A stretch of DNA of 64,000 nucleotides from Streptomyces sp. NBC_01463 (GTDB taxonomy: Bacteria > Actinomycetota > Actinomycetes > Streptomycetales > Streptomycetaceae), in contig CP109468.1 in assembly GCA_036227345.1 (NCBI GenBank), positions 6,262,001 to 6,326,000 of the forward strand, in the 5' to 3' direction. The translations under genes and the position numbers were made by a program. The notes under the pieces were generated by a model. The model was not told the DNA's origin. It searched no databases and saw only the letters and a list, made by a program, of their open reading frames with translations. Positions 24,328-34,418 of this stretch are shown here, one piece after another (the stretch's first letter is position 1; each line of letters starts with the position of its first letter).

Positions 24328-26394
24328 ATGGCCCAGCAGTTGAGCCCTCCGGCCCCGGCCCCCGGCGGCGAACGCTCCACCCGGTCGGTCCTGGTGGCGA
24401 TCGGCGCACTGCTTCTCGGCATGCTCCTCGCCGCACTCGACCAGACCATCGTCTCCACCGCACTGCCGACCATCGTCAGCGACCTCGGCGGTCTGGAGCA
24501 CCTGTCCTGGGTGGTCACGGCCTATCTGCTGGCATCGACCGCGGCGACCCCGCTCTGGGGCAAGCTCGGCGACCAGTACGGGCGCAAGCGGCTCTTCCAG
24601 ATCGCCATCGTCATCTTCCTGATCGGCTCCGCCCTCTGCGGCATCGCCCAGAACATGCCGCAGCTGATCGGCTTCCGCGCCCTTCAGGGGCTCGGCGGCG
24701 GCGGGCTGATGGTGCTGTCGATGGCGATCGTGGGCGACATCGTCGCCCCGCGCGAACGCGGCAAGTACCAGGGGCTGTTCGGAGCGGTGTTCGGCGCGAC
24801 GAGCGTCCTCGGACCGCTCCTCGGCGGCTTCTTCACCCAGCACCTCAGCTGGCGCTGGGTCTTCTACATCAACCTCCCCATCGGCGTCGTCGCCCTCGGT
24901 GTGATCGCCGCAGTGCTGCACATCCCGGTCCGCCGCACGAAGCACACCATCGACTACCTCGGCACCTTCCTCATCGCCTCGGTCGCCACCTGTCTGGTCC
25001 TCGTCGCCTCGCTCGGCGGCACGACCTGGCCCTGGGCATCGGCCCAGATCATCGGTCTCGCCGTGCTCAGCGTGGTGCTGCTGATCGCCTTCGTGTACGT
25101 GGAGCGGCGCGCGGCCGAGCCCGTGCTCCCGCTGAAGCTGTTCCGGATCAGGACGTTCAGCCTGGTCGCGGTGATCAGCTTCGTGGTCGGCTTCGCGATG
25201 TTCGGCGCGATGACCTATCTGCCGACGTTCCTCCAGGTGGTGCACGACATCACGCCGACGATGTCCGGCGTGCACATGCTCCCCATGGTGTTCGGCCTGC
25301 TCATCACCTCGACGCTGTCGGGCCAGATCGTCAGCCGTACGGGCCGCTGGAAGGTCTTCCCGGTCGTCGGCACCGGCCTCACCGCGGTCGGCCTGCTCCT
25401 CCTGCACCGGCTGACGGAGACCAGCCCCACCTGGGAGATGAGCATCTACTTCTTCGTCTTCGGCGCGGGACTCGGCCTGGTGATGCAGGTCCTGGTCCTG
25501 GTGGTGCAGAACGCCGTGACGTACCAGGACCTCGGCGTCGCCACGTCGGGGGCGACCTTCTTCCGGTCCATCGGCGCCTCGTTCGGTGTCGCGATCTTCG
25601 GCACCGTCTTCACCAACCGGCTCACCGACAAGCTCGGCTCGGCGCTCGCCGGCCAGTCGCTGCCGCCCGGCGTCAGCGCCGACGGACTGGCCGCCGACCC
25701 GCGCGCCATCGGCCAGCTGCCGCCCGATCTGCGGACACCCGTGCTCCACGCGTACTCGACGTCGATCACGGACGTGTTCCTGTACGCGGCCCCCGTCGTC
25801 CTGATCGCCTTCGTCTTCGCCTGGCTGCTCAAGGAGGACAAGCTGCGCGGGTCGGTGACCGCCCCCGAGGTCACCGAGACGCTGGCCTCGAACCCGGTCG
25901 AGCGCTCCTCGTACGACGAATGCGCACGCGCCCTGTCGGTCCTCGCCACCCGGGAGGGCCGCCGCGAGGTCTACGTGAAGATCACCGAACGGGCCGGCTT
26001 CGACCTGCTGCCCGCCGCCAGCTGGATGCTGCTGCGCATCAAGCGGCACGGCACCGTCGAACCCGCCCGGCTCGCCGACGTCGCCCCCGTGCCGCTGCGG
26101 GTGATCAGCGACGCGGCCAGGCAGCTGGAGGAGCGTGGTCTGGCCCGCCGGGTGGGCGTGCAGATGGTGCTCACCGAGCCCGGCGCCGAGGCCGTCGTGA
26201 AGCTCGCCCAGGCCCGTGAGGACTCGCTCGCCGAGCTGCTGGGCGACTGGTGGGGGCCGGACCGGCCGACCGACCTGGTCGCCCTGGTGTCCGAACTGAC
26301 CGCGGAGACGAGCGGGTCCAGCAAGGAACGCCCGCACAGCCCCGAGCCGAAGCGGGACCACTCGGCGGGCCGCCCGCACCAGCCGCCCGCCTGA
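24328..26394 (+). CDS. DHA2 MFS exporter fused to a C-terminal MarR-like winged helix
   Basis: A 688-aa protein. Residues 1 to about 515 are a 14-TM EmrB/QacA-type drug:H+ antiporter: [21 protein letters not shown] (motif D1), [14 protein letters not shown] (motif A) and [29 protein letters not shown] (motif C). After a cytosolic linker, about 530-643 reads as a winged-helix domain ([74 protein letters not shown]), as in MarR proteins. The gene uses the ATG at 24328, with GAGGAG upstream. Such fusions occur in Streptomyces. Whether the wHTH binds DNA or is a structural or sensing appendage is unknown. Confidence 0.9.
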   Translation: MAQQLSPPAPAPGGERSTRSVLVAIGALLLGMLLAALDQTIVSTALPTIVSDLGGLEHLSWVVTAYLLASTAATPLWGKLGDQYGRKRLFQIAIVIFLIGSALCGIAQNMPQLIGFRALQGLGGGGLMVLSMAIVGDIVAPRERGKYQGLFGAVFGATSVLGPLLGGFFTQHLSWRWVFYINLPIGVVALGVIAAVLHIPVRRTKHTIDYLGTFLIASVATCLVLVASLGGTTWPWASAQIIGLAVLSVVLLIAFVYVERRAAEPVLPLKLFRIRTFSLVAVISFVVGFAMFGAMTYLPTFLQVVHDITPTMSGVHMLPMVFGLLITSTLSGQIVSRTGRWKVFPVVGTGLTAVGLLLLHRLTETSPTWEMSIYFFVFGAGLGLVMQVLVLVVQNAVTYQDLGVATSGATFFRSIGASFGVAIFGTVFTNRLTDKLGSALAGQSLPPGVSADGLAADPRAIGQLPPDLRTPVLHAYSTSITDVFLYAAPVVLIAFVFAWLLKEDKLRGSVTAPEVTETLASNPVERSSYDECARALSVLATREGRREVYVKITERAGFDLLPAASWMLLRIKRHGTVEPARLADVAPVPLRVISDAARQLEERGLARRVGVQMVLTEPGAEAVVKLAQAREDSLAELLGDWWGPDRPTDLVALVSELTAETSGSSKERPHSPEPKRDHSAGRPHQPPA

Positions 26395-26412
26395 CGGATC
26401 CGCCGGGTACGG

Positions 26413-26898
26413 CTACGGCCGGTCGAGCTGCTTCGCGAACCAGTGGTCCGCGTACATGCGGCGGTGGAAGGCCGGGACCTCCTCGTAGCCGTGCTTGGCG
26501 TACAGTCCGCGCGCCTCGATCAGGTCGCTGCGGGTGTCGAGCCGGATCTGCCGTACGCCGAGCTCCAGCGCCAGGCTCTCGACGGCTCCGAGCAGCAGCC
26601 CGCCGCCGCCCGTGCCGCGCGCCTCGGGGCGTACGTAGACCCGGGTCAGCTCCGCGGTGTCCGCGTCCTTCACCAGCAGACCGGCGCAGGCCGCCGCGCG
26701 GCCCCCGATCCGGCCGACGACGAATCCGCCGGTCGGCGGGACGAGCTGTTCGGCACCGTCGTCGGTGAGCCCCTCGTCGATCTCCTCCGCCGTCGCGGGC
26801 CGCCCCCAGTAGCGGCTGGCGACCTCGTCGTAGTAGTCCCTTCGCAGCAGGGCGGCGTCGGGGGAGTCGAAGTGCTCGGGAGTCACGGTCCACGTCAT
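26413..26898 (-). CDS. GNAT family N-acetyltransferase
   Basis: A 161-aa acetyltransferase of the GNAT fold. Motif A is VYVRPEARGTGGGGLLLGAVE (R/Q-x-x-G-x-G/A acetyl-CoA loop as R-G-T-G-G-G), preceded by the beta4 strand TAELTRVYV, and motif B is ARGLYAKHGYEEVPAF. The acceptor is unknown. Convergent with the MFS-wHTH gene, 18 bp between stops. No strong Shine-Dalgarno is seen before the ATG. Confidence 0.9.
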   Translation of the reverse strand: MTWTVTPEHFDSPDAALLRRDYYDEVASRYWGRPATAEEIDEGLTDDGAEQLVPPTGGFVVGRIGGRAAACAGLLVKDADTAELTRVYVRPEARGTGGGGLLLGAVESLALELGVRQIRLDTRSDLIEARGLYAKHGYEEVPAFHRRMYADHWFAKQLDRP

Positions 26899-27027
26899 CG
26901 GGTCATTGTTTCCCGCGCATGCCTGTATGGAGAAACGAATTCGGGTGCGGGGCGTGGGGGTGTCGTGCGTACGACGGTCCCGTGCGTCACCCTGCGTGCG
27001 TACGTACGAGCAGGTGCGCGCCCGTCC

Positions 27028-28182
27028 TCACCGCAGGGGCGGTGGCGCGAAGACCGGCGGCGGGGGTGTCACCGGGCGCCGCCGCCGGGCCCGCAGCACC
27101 AGCAGCAGGGCCGCGAGCGCCACCGCCACCGCACCGAGCAGCGACAGCACCCAGGCCGGGACGCCGCCCACGGTCAGCAGTTCGTCCCGGTAGTACGTGG
27201 TCCGGTACGGGGTGTCGGCGGCGGCCGCCCGCAGCTCGTGGTCGCCGTCGATCAGCTCCGGCCGCGGGAACGACTGGCCGATCGCCGTGACGAACACCGG
27301 CTTCCCGCCCGTCAGCGCGTCCAGCGCGTCGTACGCGCCGCCGTCCAGCCGGCCCGCGTACGTCACCTCGGGCCGCTGCCCGCCGATCGTGCCGCGCGGC
27401 TCCATGCGGTGGGCCGCGAGCACGTACAGCCCCAGCGACTGCGGTGTCGTGGCGAGCCGGGACAGACGCATCGGATAGACGAGCCGGTCGCTGGCGAACC
27501 GCAGCCGCAGCGGGTCGAGCGTGCCGGCCAGCCGGCTGCCCGACTCGCGGGGCGCCAGGCGCACGGCCACGTACTCCCACTTCTGCTCGACGTACGGGCG
27601 CAGGGCCGTCGCGAGCCGGTCCGGGAGCTCGAAGCCGTTCTCCTTCAGCCAGCCCTCCAGTGCCGCGGGGTCGGTGGCGGCCAGCCGGGCCACGTCGAAG
27701 GGACCGAGCCGCTCCCGGCCCACCACCTCGACCGGTGCGGCGGCCGAAGGGGCGGCGGCGCCGTCCCCGGAGCTGCCGCCGCCGAACGGCCAGTCCTCCG
27801 CGCGCGGCCAGAAGTAGGGGCGCGTCCGGCTCACCGGAGCGGTGAGGTCGCGGAGCTCGGAGAAGACCGAGGCGTCGCCCAGCCCGACCGTCGCGCGGTG
27901 CGGCACCGGCATGATCCACGCGGCATCGGGGGCGTCCCCGCGCACGGTGAGCTGCATCACGATCTGCTCGGTGGTGCCGTCCCAGCCGACGACGGACGTC
28001 TCCCGGTCGACCGACACCCGGGCGTCCCGGTCCACCACCATCGCCCCGCAGCCGCAGGCGTACGCCGGTGCGATCAACGAGCCGAGCTGGAGCGAGAACA
28101 CCACCATGACCAGGGAAAGCGCCCGAACCGCCCACGCGCGCGGCCCGTGCCGCACCTCTTGTCCACGCCCCGCACACCGCAT
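27028..28182 (-). CDS. DUF2330 domain membrane-anchored protein
   Basis: A 384-aa protein with an N-terminal signal sequence (about 17-41, ALSLVMVVFSLQLGSLIAPAYA) followed at once by CGCGAMVV, the Cys-rich opening of DUF2330. The extracellular domain contains IMQLTVRGDAPDAAWIMPVPHRATVGLGD and FWPRAEDWPFGG, and a C-terminal TM (VLSLLGAVAVALAALLLVL) precedes an Arg-rich cytosolic tail. Function unknown. The start at 28182 has GGGAGGA upstream. Divergent from the GT87-PAP2 gene. Confidence 0.85.
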   Translation of the reverse strand: MRCAGRGQEVRHGPRAWAVRALSLVMVVFSLQLGSLIAPAYACGCGAMVVDRDARVSVDRETSVVGWDGTTEQIVMQLTVRGDAPDAAWIMPVPHRATVGLGDASVFSELRDLTAPVSRTRPYFWPRAEDWPFGGGSSGDGAAAPSAAAPVEVVGRERLGPFDVARLAATDPAALEGWLKENGFELPDRLATALRPYVEQKWEYVAVRLAPRESGSRLAGTLDPLRLRFASDRLVYPMRLSRLATTPQSLGLYVLAAHRMEPRGTIGGQRPEVTYAGRLDGGAYDALDALTGGKPVFVTAIGQSFPRPELIDGDHELRAAAADTPYRTTYYRDELLTVGGVPAWVLSLLGAVAVALAALLLVLRARRRRPVTPPPPVFAPPPLR

Positions 28183-28415
28183 GTCCCGCGTTCCTCCCCG
28201 TGGTCACCGATCAGGGGCTCAGACGTGAGCACGGCCCCACCGGTTCCGGCAGTCGGGCCCGCCACACAGCATGGCCGGGCATTCTTTCCGACAAATGCCG
28301 GATGACAGTCAGGCGAAGAGGGGGTTGATTGGGTCTACCTCATAGCGCAATGCGAAGGTTTCACAGCATGACCGGATGGAGATCCGGCAACGAACGTGGG
28401 GAGGATCGGCGCAAC

Positions 28416-30476
28416 GTGGCGAACGCGGAGCACAGTGTGCGCGGAAATGCGGCGACGGGAGCGAGGACCGGTGCTGCCCGTGCCGTGCTCTGGCTGGTCG
28501 TGGCCGCACTGGCCGTACGGCAGATGGCGGTGGTGCTGAGGCAGCCGCCCGGCGAGCGGCTCACCGACCTGGAGACCTGGATCGGTGAGAACGGTGTGCT
28601 TCATGTGACGGGTTCGCTGTACGACACCGACCGGTTCACCGGCACGCCCTTCGCCGGACTGGTCCTGAAGCCACTGACCCGTACGGCCGAACAGAGCCTC
28701 GGCGTCGCCTGGACCTTCGGCTCGCTGCTGCTCGTCGCCGCGCTCGGCATCATCGCGGCCCGCGCCCTGCCCGCCCCCGTCAGCCGCCGCACCGCCCTGC
28801 TCGCCGCCCCCGTCACCATCAGCCTGCTGATGGTCTCGCTGCCGGTGCGCAACGCCCTGTACCTGGGCCAGACCAGCATCCTGCCGGTCCTGCTGGTCCT
28901 CGTCGGCTGCTTCGTGGTCCGCGGCGAACGGGCCTCCGGCGTGCTCATCGGAATCGCCGCCGCGCTCCAGCCGACCGTGCTGCTCTTCGCCGCCCTGCTC
29001 TGGCTGACCGGGAGACGCCGCGCCGCGGTCACCGGCGGGGTCGCGTTCGCCGGCTGCACCGCGCTGGCCTGGGCCGCGATGCCGCACGACTCGTGGACGT
29101 ACTGGGTGCACCACGTCGCGGGCGCCGGCCTCGGCGACCACGCGGACAGCCTCGCCAACCAGTCCCTGCACGGTGCGCTGCTCCGGCTCGGCCTGGAGGG
29201 CCCGCTGGAGATCGTCCTCTTCCTGGTGCTGGCCGCGGCCGTCTGCTTCCTCGGCCTGCGCCGGGCCGCCCGGTACGCCCAGGACGGGCAGCTGCTCCTC
29301 GCCGTGGCCGTGACCGGCTGCGTCTCCGTCGCCGTGTCACCGACCGCCTGGCAGCACCAGCTGCTGTGGGTGCTCCTCGCCGTGGTCGGCCGGGTCGGCA
29401 AGCGGGCCTCCGACCGGCTGGTGTGGCCGGCCGTCGTCATCCTCGTCATCACGCTGCCCGGCAAGATGCTGCTGCCGAACATCGAGGCGGTGTTCCCGGT
29501 CCGCGACAACGTGCTGCTGATCGCCGCGCTCGGGGCCGCATGCGCCGCCCCGTTCCTGCCCCGCACCTCGCCGTACTGGCAGCACCCCGTCCCCACCGAC
29601 TACGCGGCCCCGGTCGCCACCCGCTGGAGCAGGGTGCCGCTGCTGCCGTTCTGGCGGCGCGTCCTCAGCCGGCCCAACCTGCTGCTGGAACTCCTGCTGA
29701 TCAGGGTCGTCTACTCCGCGTACCAGCATGTCCGGCTGGCCGCGACGGCGGGCCGCGCCACCGCGGAGCACCACGGCCGGCAGATCCACTCGATCGAGCA
29801 GTGGCTGCACATCGACATCGAGCACTGGGTCAACCACTCGGTCGTCAAGGTCGGCTGGCTGCGGGACTTCTTCGACTACTACTACTCGACGTTCCACTTC
29901 ATCGTCCCGCTGGCCATCCTCGGTGTCCTGTACGTGCGCCGCCCCGCGGACTACCGCTGGGTCCGCAGCTCCATCGGCTTCGCCACGGTGCTGGCCCTGG
30001 TCGGCTTCTGGCTCTACCCGCTGGCCCCGCCGCGGCTCATGCCGGGCCTCGGCTTCATCGACACCGTCCACGGGGTCCAGGACTTCGCGAAGCCCGACTA
30101 CGGCACGCTGACCGGGGTGACCAACCAGTACGCGGCGATGCCCTCGCTGCACTTCGGCTGGTCCCTGTGGTGCGGTGTGGTGATCGTGATGCTCGCGCCG
30201 AGGATCTGGATGAAGGCGCTGGGGCTGCTGCACCCGCTGTTCACGCTCTCCACGATCGTCGCGACGGGCAACCACTGGGTGCTGGACGCGGTGGGCGGCG
30301 CGACGGTGGTCGCCCTCGGCTTCGGCCTCACCTACGCCCTGTCGGGCCCGCGCCGGCTGGAGGAGCCCGTGGTGGGGTCCAGCGAGGGTGGCCGGGCGGA
30401 CGGCGGCCTGGAACCGCCGGGCGGCGGTGGGACGACGTCACCGAGTCCTGCCGGCCGTGTCACCGAGAGGGCCTGA
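28416..30476 (+). CDS. GT87 mannosyltransferase-like / PAP2 phosphatase fusion
   Basis: About 686 aa. The N-terminal two-thirds is a polytopic GT-C glycosyltransferase of family 87 (DUF2029), which in mycobacteria transfers mannose from polyprenyl-phosphate-mannose to phosphoinositol lipids or lipomannan. The C-terminal part (about 430-660) is a PAP2/Ipt1-like phosphatase with PSLHFGW (motif C2) and GNHWVLDAVGG (motif C3). The GTG at 28416 has GGAGG about 11 bases upstream; an ATG at 28368 is an alternative. A bifunctional membrane enzyme in surface glycolipid metabolism is the best reading. Confidence 0.85.
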   Translation: MANAEHSVRGNAATGARTGAARAVLWLVVAALAVRQMAVVLRQPPGERLTDLETWIGENGVLHVTGSLYDTDRFTGTPFAGLVLKPLTRTAEQSLGVAWTFGSLLLVAALGIIAARALPAPVSRRTALLAAPVTISLLMVSLPVRNALYLGQTSILPVLLVLVGCFVVRGERASGVLIGIAAALQPTVLLFAALLWLTGRRRAAVTGGVAFAGCTALAWAAMPHDSWTYWVHHVAGAGLGDHADSLANQSLHGALLRLGLEGPLEIVLFLVLAAAVCFLGLRRAARYAQDGQLLLAVAVTGCVSVAVSPTAWQHQLLWVLLAVVGRVGKRASDRLVWPAVVILVITLPGKMLLPNIEAVFPVRDNVLLIAALGAACAAPFLPRTSPYWQHPVPTDYAAPVATRWSRVPLLPFWRRVLSRPNLLLELLLIRVVYSAYQHVRLAATAGRATAEHHGRQIHSIEQWLHIDIEHWVNHSVVKVGWLRDFFDYYYSTFHFIVPLAILGVLYVRRPADYRWVRSSIGFATVLALVGFWLYPLAPPRLMPGLGFIDTVHGVQDFAKPDYGTLTGVTNQYAAMPSLHFGWSLWCGVVIVMLAPRIWMKALGLLHPLFTLSTIVATGNHWVLDAVGGATVVALGFGLTYALSGPRRLEEPVVGSSEGGRADGGLEPPGGGGTTSPSPAGRVTERA

Positions 30477-30504
30477 CGACGCGGGACCGGGCCGACCGAC
30501 GACC

Positions 30505-30549
30505 GCCGAAGGGGTGCCGGGCAGCAAAAGCGCCCGGCACCCCTTCGGC
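30505..30549. terminator. Bidirectional terminator, 18-bp perfect stem
   Basis: 30505-30522 is fully complementary to 30532-30549 with loop AGCAAAAGC. It lies between the convergent GT87-PAP2 and AEC genes. Confidence 0.85.
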
Positions 30550-30608
30550 ATGTGGATCGTCGCGTTCCCAGCATCCGCCCGCCGGACGGGGTCCGCCACT
30601 CGAACGGG

Positions 30609-31580
30609 TCAGCGGGACGGGCCCAGGGCCCAGGTGGCGCAGGACAGCGTGACCATCGACACGACCGTGGAGGCCACCACGGCGTTCCGGGCGAGGCCGG
30701 TGTCCAGGCCGTACTCGCGGGCGTAGATGTAGGCGTTCTGCGCGGTCGGCAGCGCGGAGCAGAGGACCACGGCCAGCACCTGGTGGTCGGGCAGGTGCAG
30801 GAGCGGTCCGGCGACGGCGAAGGCCACCAGCGGCTGCACCAGGGTCTTGAGCAGGACCGCGACACCGACCTCCGCCCGGCCCGCGAGCCGCCCGGTCCCG
30901 CCGGCCGGGCCGCCGTGCAGGGACAGCCCCAGCGTGATCAGTGCCGTGGGCACCGCGGCGGCGCCGAGCACGTCGCAGGAATGGGTCACCGCGGCCGGCA
31001 GCCGCAGCCCGGTCACGGAGACGGCCACCCCGAGCAGCGAGGCCATGATGACGGGGTTGCGGACCGGCATGGTGAGCATCCGCCGCAGCCCGCCGCCGGT
31101 ACGGCCGCCGCCGGGTCCGCCGCTCGCCCGGGTGCCGGTGTCGAGCAGCGTCAGGATCACCGGCGACACCAGCAGGACCTGGAACAGGATGACCTGCGCG
31201 ACGAACGAGGCGTCCCCGAGCACCTGCACCGCCACCGGGATGCCCAGATTGGCCGAGTTGACGTAGCCGGACGCCATGCTGCTGATCGCCCCGTCGGCGC
31301 GCTTGCGGCCGAAGAAGCGCCGGCCCACCGCGTATCCCAGCCCGGACACCAGCGCCGTCCCCGCCGCGAACGCCACCATCGACGGATGGGCGAACGAGCC
31401 CGGCCGCGACCCGGACACCATGGTGAACAGGGCTGCGGGCATGGCGACATGGAAGACGAACCGGCCGAGCACGGACTCCGCCTGCGCTCCGAGGAGTCCA
31501 CTGCGGCCGACCGCGTAACCGATGCCGGTCAGGATCCAGATGGGGGTGAAACCGGAGAGCAGGGCGGGCATGCCCGCCAT
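30609..31580 (-). CDS. AEC (auxin efflux carrier) family transporter
   Basis: A 323-aa membrane protein with about ten TM helices in two inverted halves. Family blocks are FTPIWILTGIGYAVGRSGLL, SGYVNSANLGIPVAVQVLGDAS (the N-x-x-x-x-G-x-P crossover in half 1) and CSALPTAQNAYIYAREYGLDTGLA (half 2). Bacterial members export or take up organic acids such as malate or malonate; the substrate here is unknown. The start codon lies 4 bases from the terminator hairpin of cyp125; an internal ATG at 31571 is also possible. It follows cyp125 on the same strand but is separated by that hairpin. Confidence 0.88.
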   Translation of the reverse strand: MAGMPALLSGFTPIWILTGIGYAVGRSGLLGAQAESVLGRFVFHVAMPAALFTMVSGSRPGSFAHPSMVAFAAGTALVSGLGYAVGRRFFGRKRADGAISSMASGYVNSANLGIPVAVQVLGDASFVAQVILFQVLLVSPVILTLLDTGTRASGGPGGGRTGGGLRRMLTMPVRNPVIMASLLGVAVSVTGLRLPAAVTHSCDVLGAAAVPTALITLGLSLHGGPAGGTGRLAGRAEVGVAVLLKTLVQPLVAFAVAGPLLHLPDHQVLAVVLCSALPTAQNAYIYAREYGLDTGLARNAVVASTVVSMVTLSCATWALGPSR

Positions 31581-31583
31581 GAT

Positions 31584-31622
31584 CCTCGTACCCCTGAACG
31601 CGGGGCGGGCAGGGGTACGAGG
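31584..31622 (-). terminator. Hairpin after cyp125
   Basis: CCTCGTACCCCT (31584-31595) pairs perfectly with 31611-31622 across a 15-base loop, starting 7 bases after the P450 stop. Confidence 0.65.
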
Positions 31623-31629
31623 CCGGGGC

Positions 31630-32877
31630 TCAGGCGGTCGCGCTCACCTGGAGCTGTTTGATGCCGTTGAGCCAGGCCGACCGCAGCCGGCGCGGGTCAC
31701 CGGTCAGCCGCAGGTCCGGCAGCACGTCCGCGATCGCGTTGAAGATCAGGTTGATCTCCATCACGGCCAGGGACTTGCCCAGGCAGAAGTGCGGACCGCC
31801 GCCGCCGAAGCCGAGGTGCGGGTTCGGGTCGCGGGAGATGTCGAACCGCTCCGGGTTCTCGAACACCTCGGGGTCGTTATTGGCCGAGGAGTAGAACAGC
31901 CCGACCCGGTCGCCCTTCTTGATCTGCTGCCCGCCCAGTTCCAGGTCCTGGGTGGCGGTCCGCTGGAAGGAGACCACGGGCGTCGCCCAGCGGACGATCT
32001 CCTCGGCGGTCGTCTCCGGCCGCTCGCGCTTGTAGAGCTCCCACTGCTCGGGGTGGGTGAGGAAGGCGTGCATGCCGTGGCTGATGGCGTTGCGCGTCGT
32101 CTCGTTGCCGGCCACGGCGAGCAGGATCACGAAGAAGCCGAACTCGTCGGAGGAGAGGTTGCCCTCGCCCTCGGCCGCGACCAGCTGGGAGACGATGTCC
32201 TTGGCCGGGCACTCCTTGCGGGCCGCCGCGAGGTTCATCGAGTAGGAGACGATCTCCATCGCCGCCTCGGCGCCGATCTCCTCGGTGATCGCGTACTCCG
32301 GATCGTCGTACGCGGCCATCTTGTTCGACCAGTCGAAGATCCGGGCCCGGTCCTCCTGCGGCACGCCGATCAGCTCGGCGATGGCCTGGAGCGGCAGCTC
32401 CACGGCGATGTTGTTGACGAAGTCGAAGGAGCCGTCCTCGTCGGCCGCGGCAAGCGCCGTCTCGACGATCGACCGCGCCCGGCTGCGCAGCGCCTCCTCC
32501 AGGGACCTGACGGCCCGGGGGGTGAAGCCGCGCTGGACGATCTGGCGGACCCGGGTGTGCTCGGGCGGGTCCATGTTCAGCATGATCAGCTTCTGGACGT
32601 CGATCTGGTCCCGGCTGATGGTCTCGTTGAAGCGGATCACCGCGGTGTTGGTGTTCGACGAGAAGAGTTCGGGGTGGGTCGAGACGTACTTGACGTCCGC
32701 GTGGCGCGTGACGACCCAGTAGCCCGAGTCGTCGAAGCCGGAGATGCCGGTGGGCTGGGTGCACCACCAGACCGGCGCGGTCTCCCGCATCATGGCGAAC
32801 TCCGGGTGCGGGACCCGGGCTTGGAGCAGGTCGGGATCGGTGAAGTCGAACCCTTCGGGCAGATGGGGGCAGGGCAT
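31630..32877 (-). CDS. cyp125: Cytochrome P450, CYP125-like steroid C26/C27 monooxygenase
   Basis: A 415-aa P450. I-helix oxygen motif AGNETTRN (256-263), ExxR at 293-296, and heme loop FGGGGPHFCLG (358-368) with ligand Cys365. Long stretches match mycobacterial CYP125 as I remember it: LPEGFDFTDP, LPLQAIAELIGVPQEDR, DEFGFFVILLAVAGNETTRN, EEIVRWATPV and RSAWLNGIK. CYP125 oxidises the sterol side-chain terminal carbon to start its beta-oxidation. The ATG at 32877 with TGGAG is preferred; an ATG 22 codons upstream (32943) is possible. Divergent from a fadA5-like thiolase with AACNNGTT-type operators between. Redox partners are not adjacent, but a 3Fe-4S ferredoxin is encoded at 52.9 kb. Confidence 0.92.
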   Translation of the reverse strand: MPCPHLPEGFDFTDPDLLQARVPHPEFAMMRETAPVWWCTQPTGISGFDDSGYWVVTRHADVKYVSTHPELFSSNTNTAVIRFNETISRDQIDVQKLIMLNMDPPEHTRVRQIVQRGFTPRAVRSLEEALRSRARSIVETALAAADEDGSFDFVNNIAVELPLQAIAELIGVPQEDRARIFDWSNKMAAYDDPEYAITEEIGAEAAMEIVSYSMNLAAARKECPAKDIVSQLVAAEGEGNLSSDEFGFFVILLAVAGNETTRNAISHGMHAFLTHPEQWELYKRERPETTAEEIVRWATPVVSFQRTATQDLELGGQQIKKGDRVGLFYSSANNDPEVFENPERFDISRDPNPHLGFGGGGPHFCLGKSLAVMEINLIFNAIADVLPDLRLTGDPRRLRSAWLNGIKQLQVSATA

Positions 32878-32962
32878 CGGCAGCTCCAGGTCAAGAACTC
32901 CAGGTCGGTCCGAGAGCCGTCCGAGCAATGTCTGACGACCCATCAGAAGTTGCCCGAAAGGT

Positions 32963-32976
32963 AGTAACGAGTTCTA
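32963..32976. promoter_or_regulatory. KstR-like operator candidate near cyp125
   Basis: AGTAACGAGTTCTA fits the mycobacterial KstR pattern TNNAACNNGTTNNA at seven of eight fixed positions, with an intact AACNNGTT core. It lies in the cyp125/thiolase divergent promoter region. Confidence 0.5.
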
Positions 32977-33056
32977 CAACTGACAAGGGGCATGGCCGGA
33001 TCTGTTGCGTGAAGCATCGGTGAACCGGCCAGGTTCGAAGCGGGTGCTGGCCGTGA

Positions 33057-34364
<1,308 letters not shown>

Positions 34365-34385
34365 GCCCCCGGCCGGCGGACGGAC

Positions 34386-34413
34386 GCGTGGCCGGGGCGC
34401 ATCCCGGCCACGC
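34386..34413. terminator. Bidirectional terminator hairpin
   Basis: GCGTGGCCGGG (34386-34396) pairs perfectly with 34403-34413, loop GCGCAT, between the convergent thiolase and GH89 genes. Confidence 0.75.
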
Positions 34414-34418
34414 ACGCC

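Noticed and set aside
24193..26379. Upstream extension of the peptidoglycan-binding frame across the MFS gene
   Set aside because: Only the part from 24192 has domains and a Shine-Dalgarno; the rest is antisense to the MFS exporter.
28329..28415. Upstream ATG start for the GT87-PAP2 gene
   Set aside because: The first ATGs have no Shine-Dalgarno; the GTG at 28416 follows GGAGG at proper spacing.
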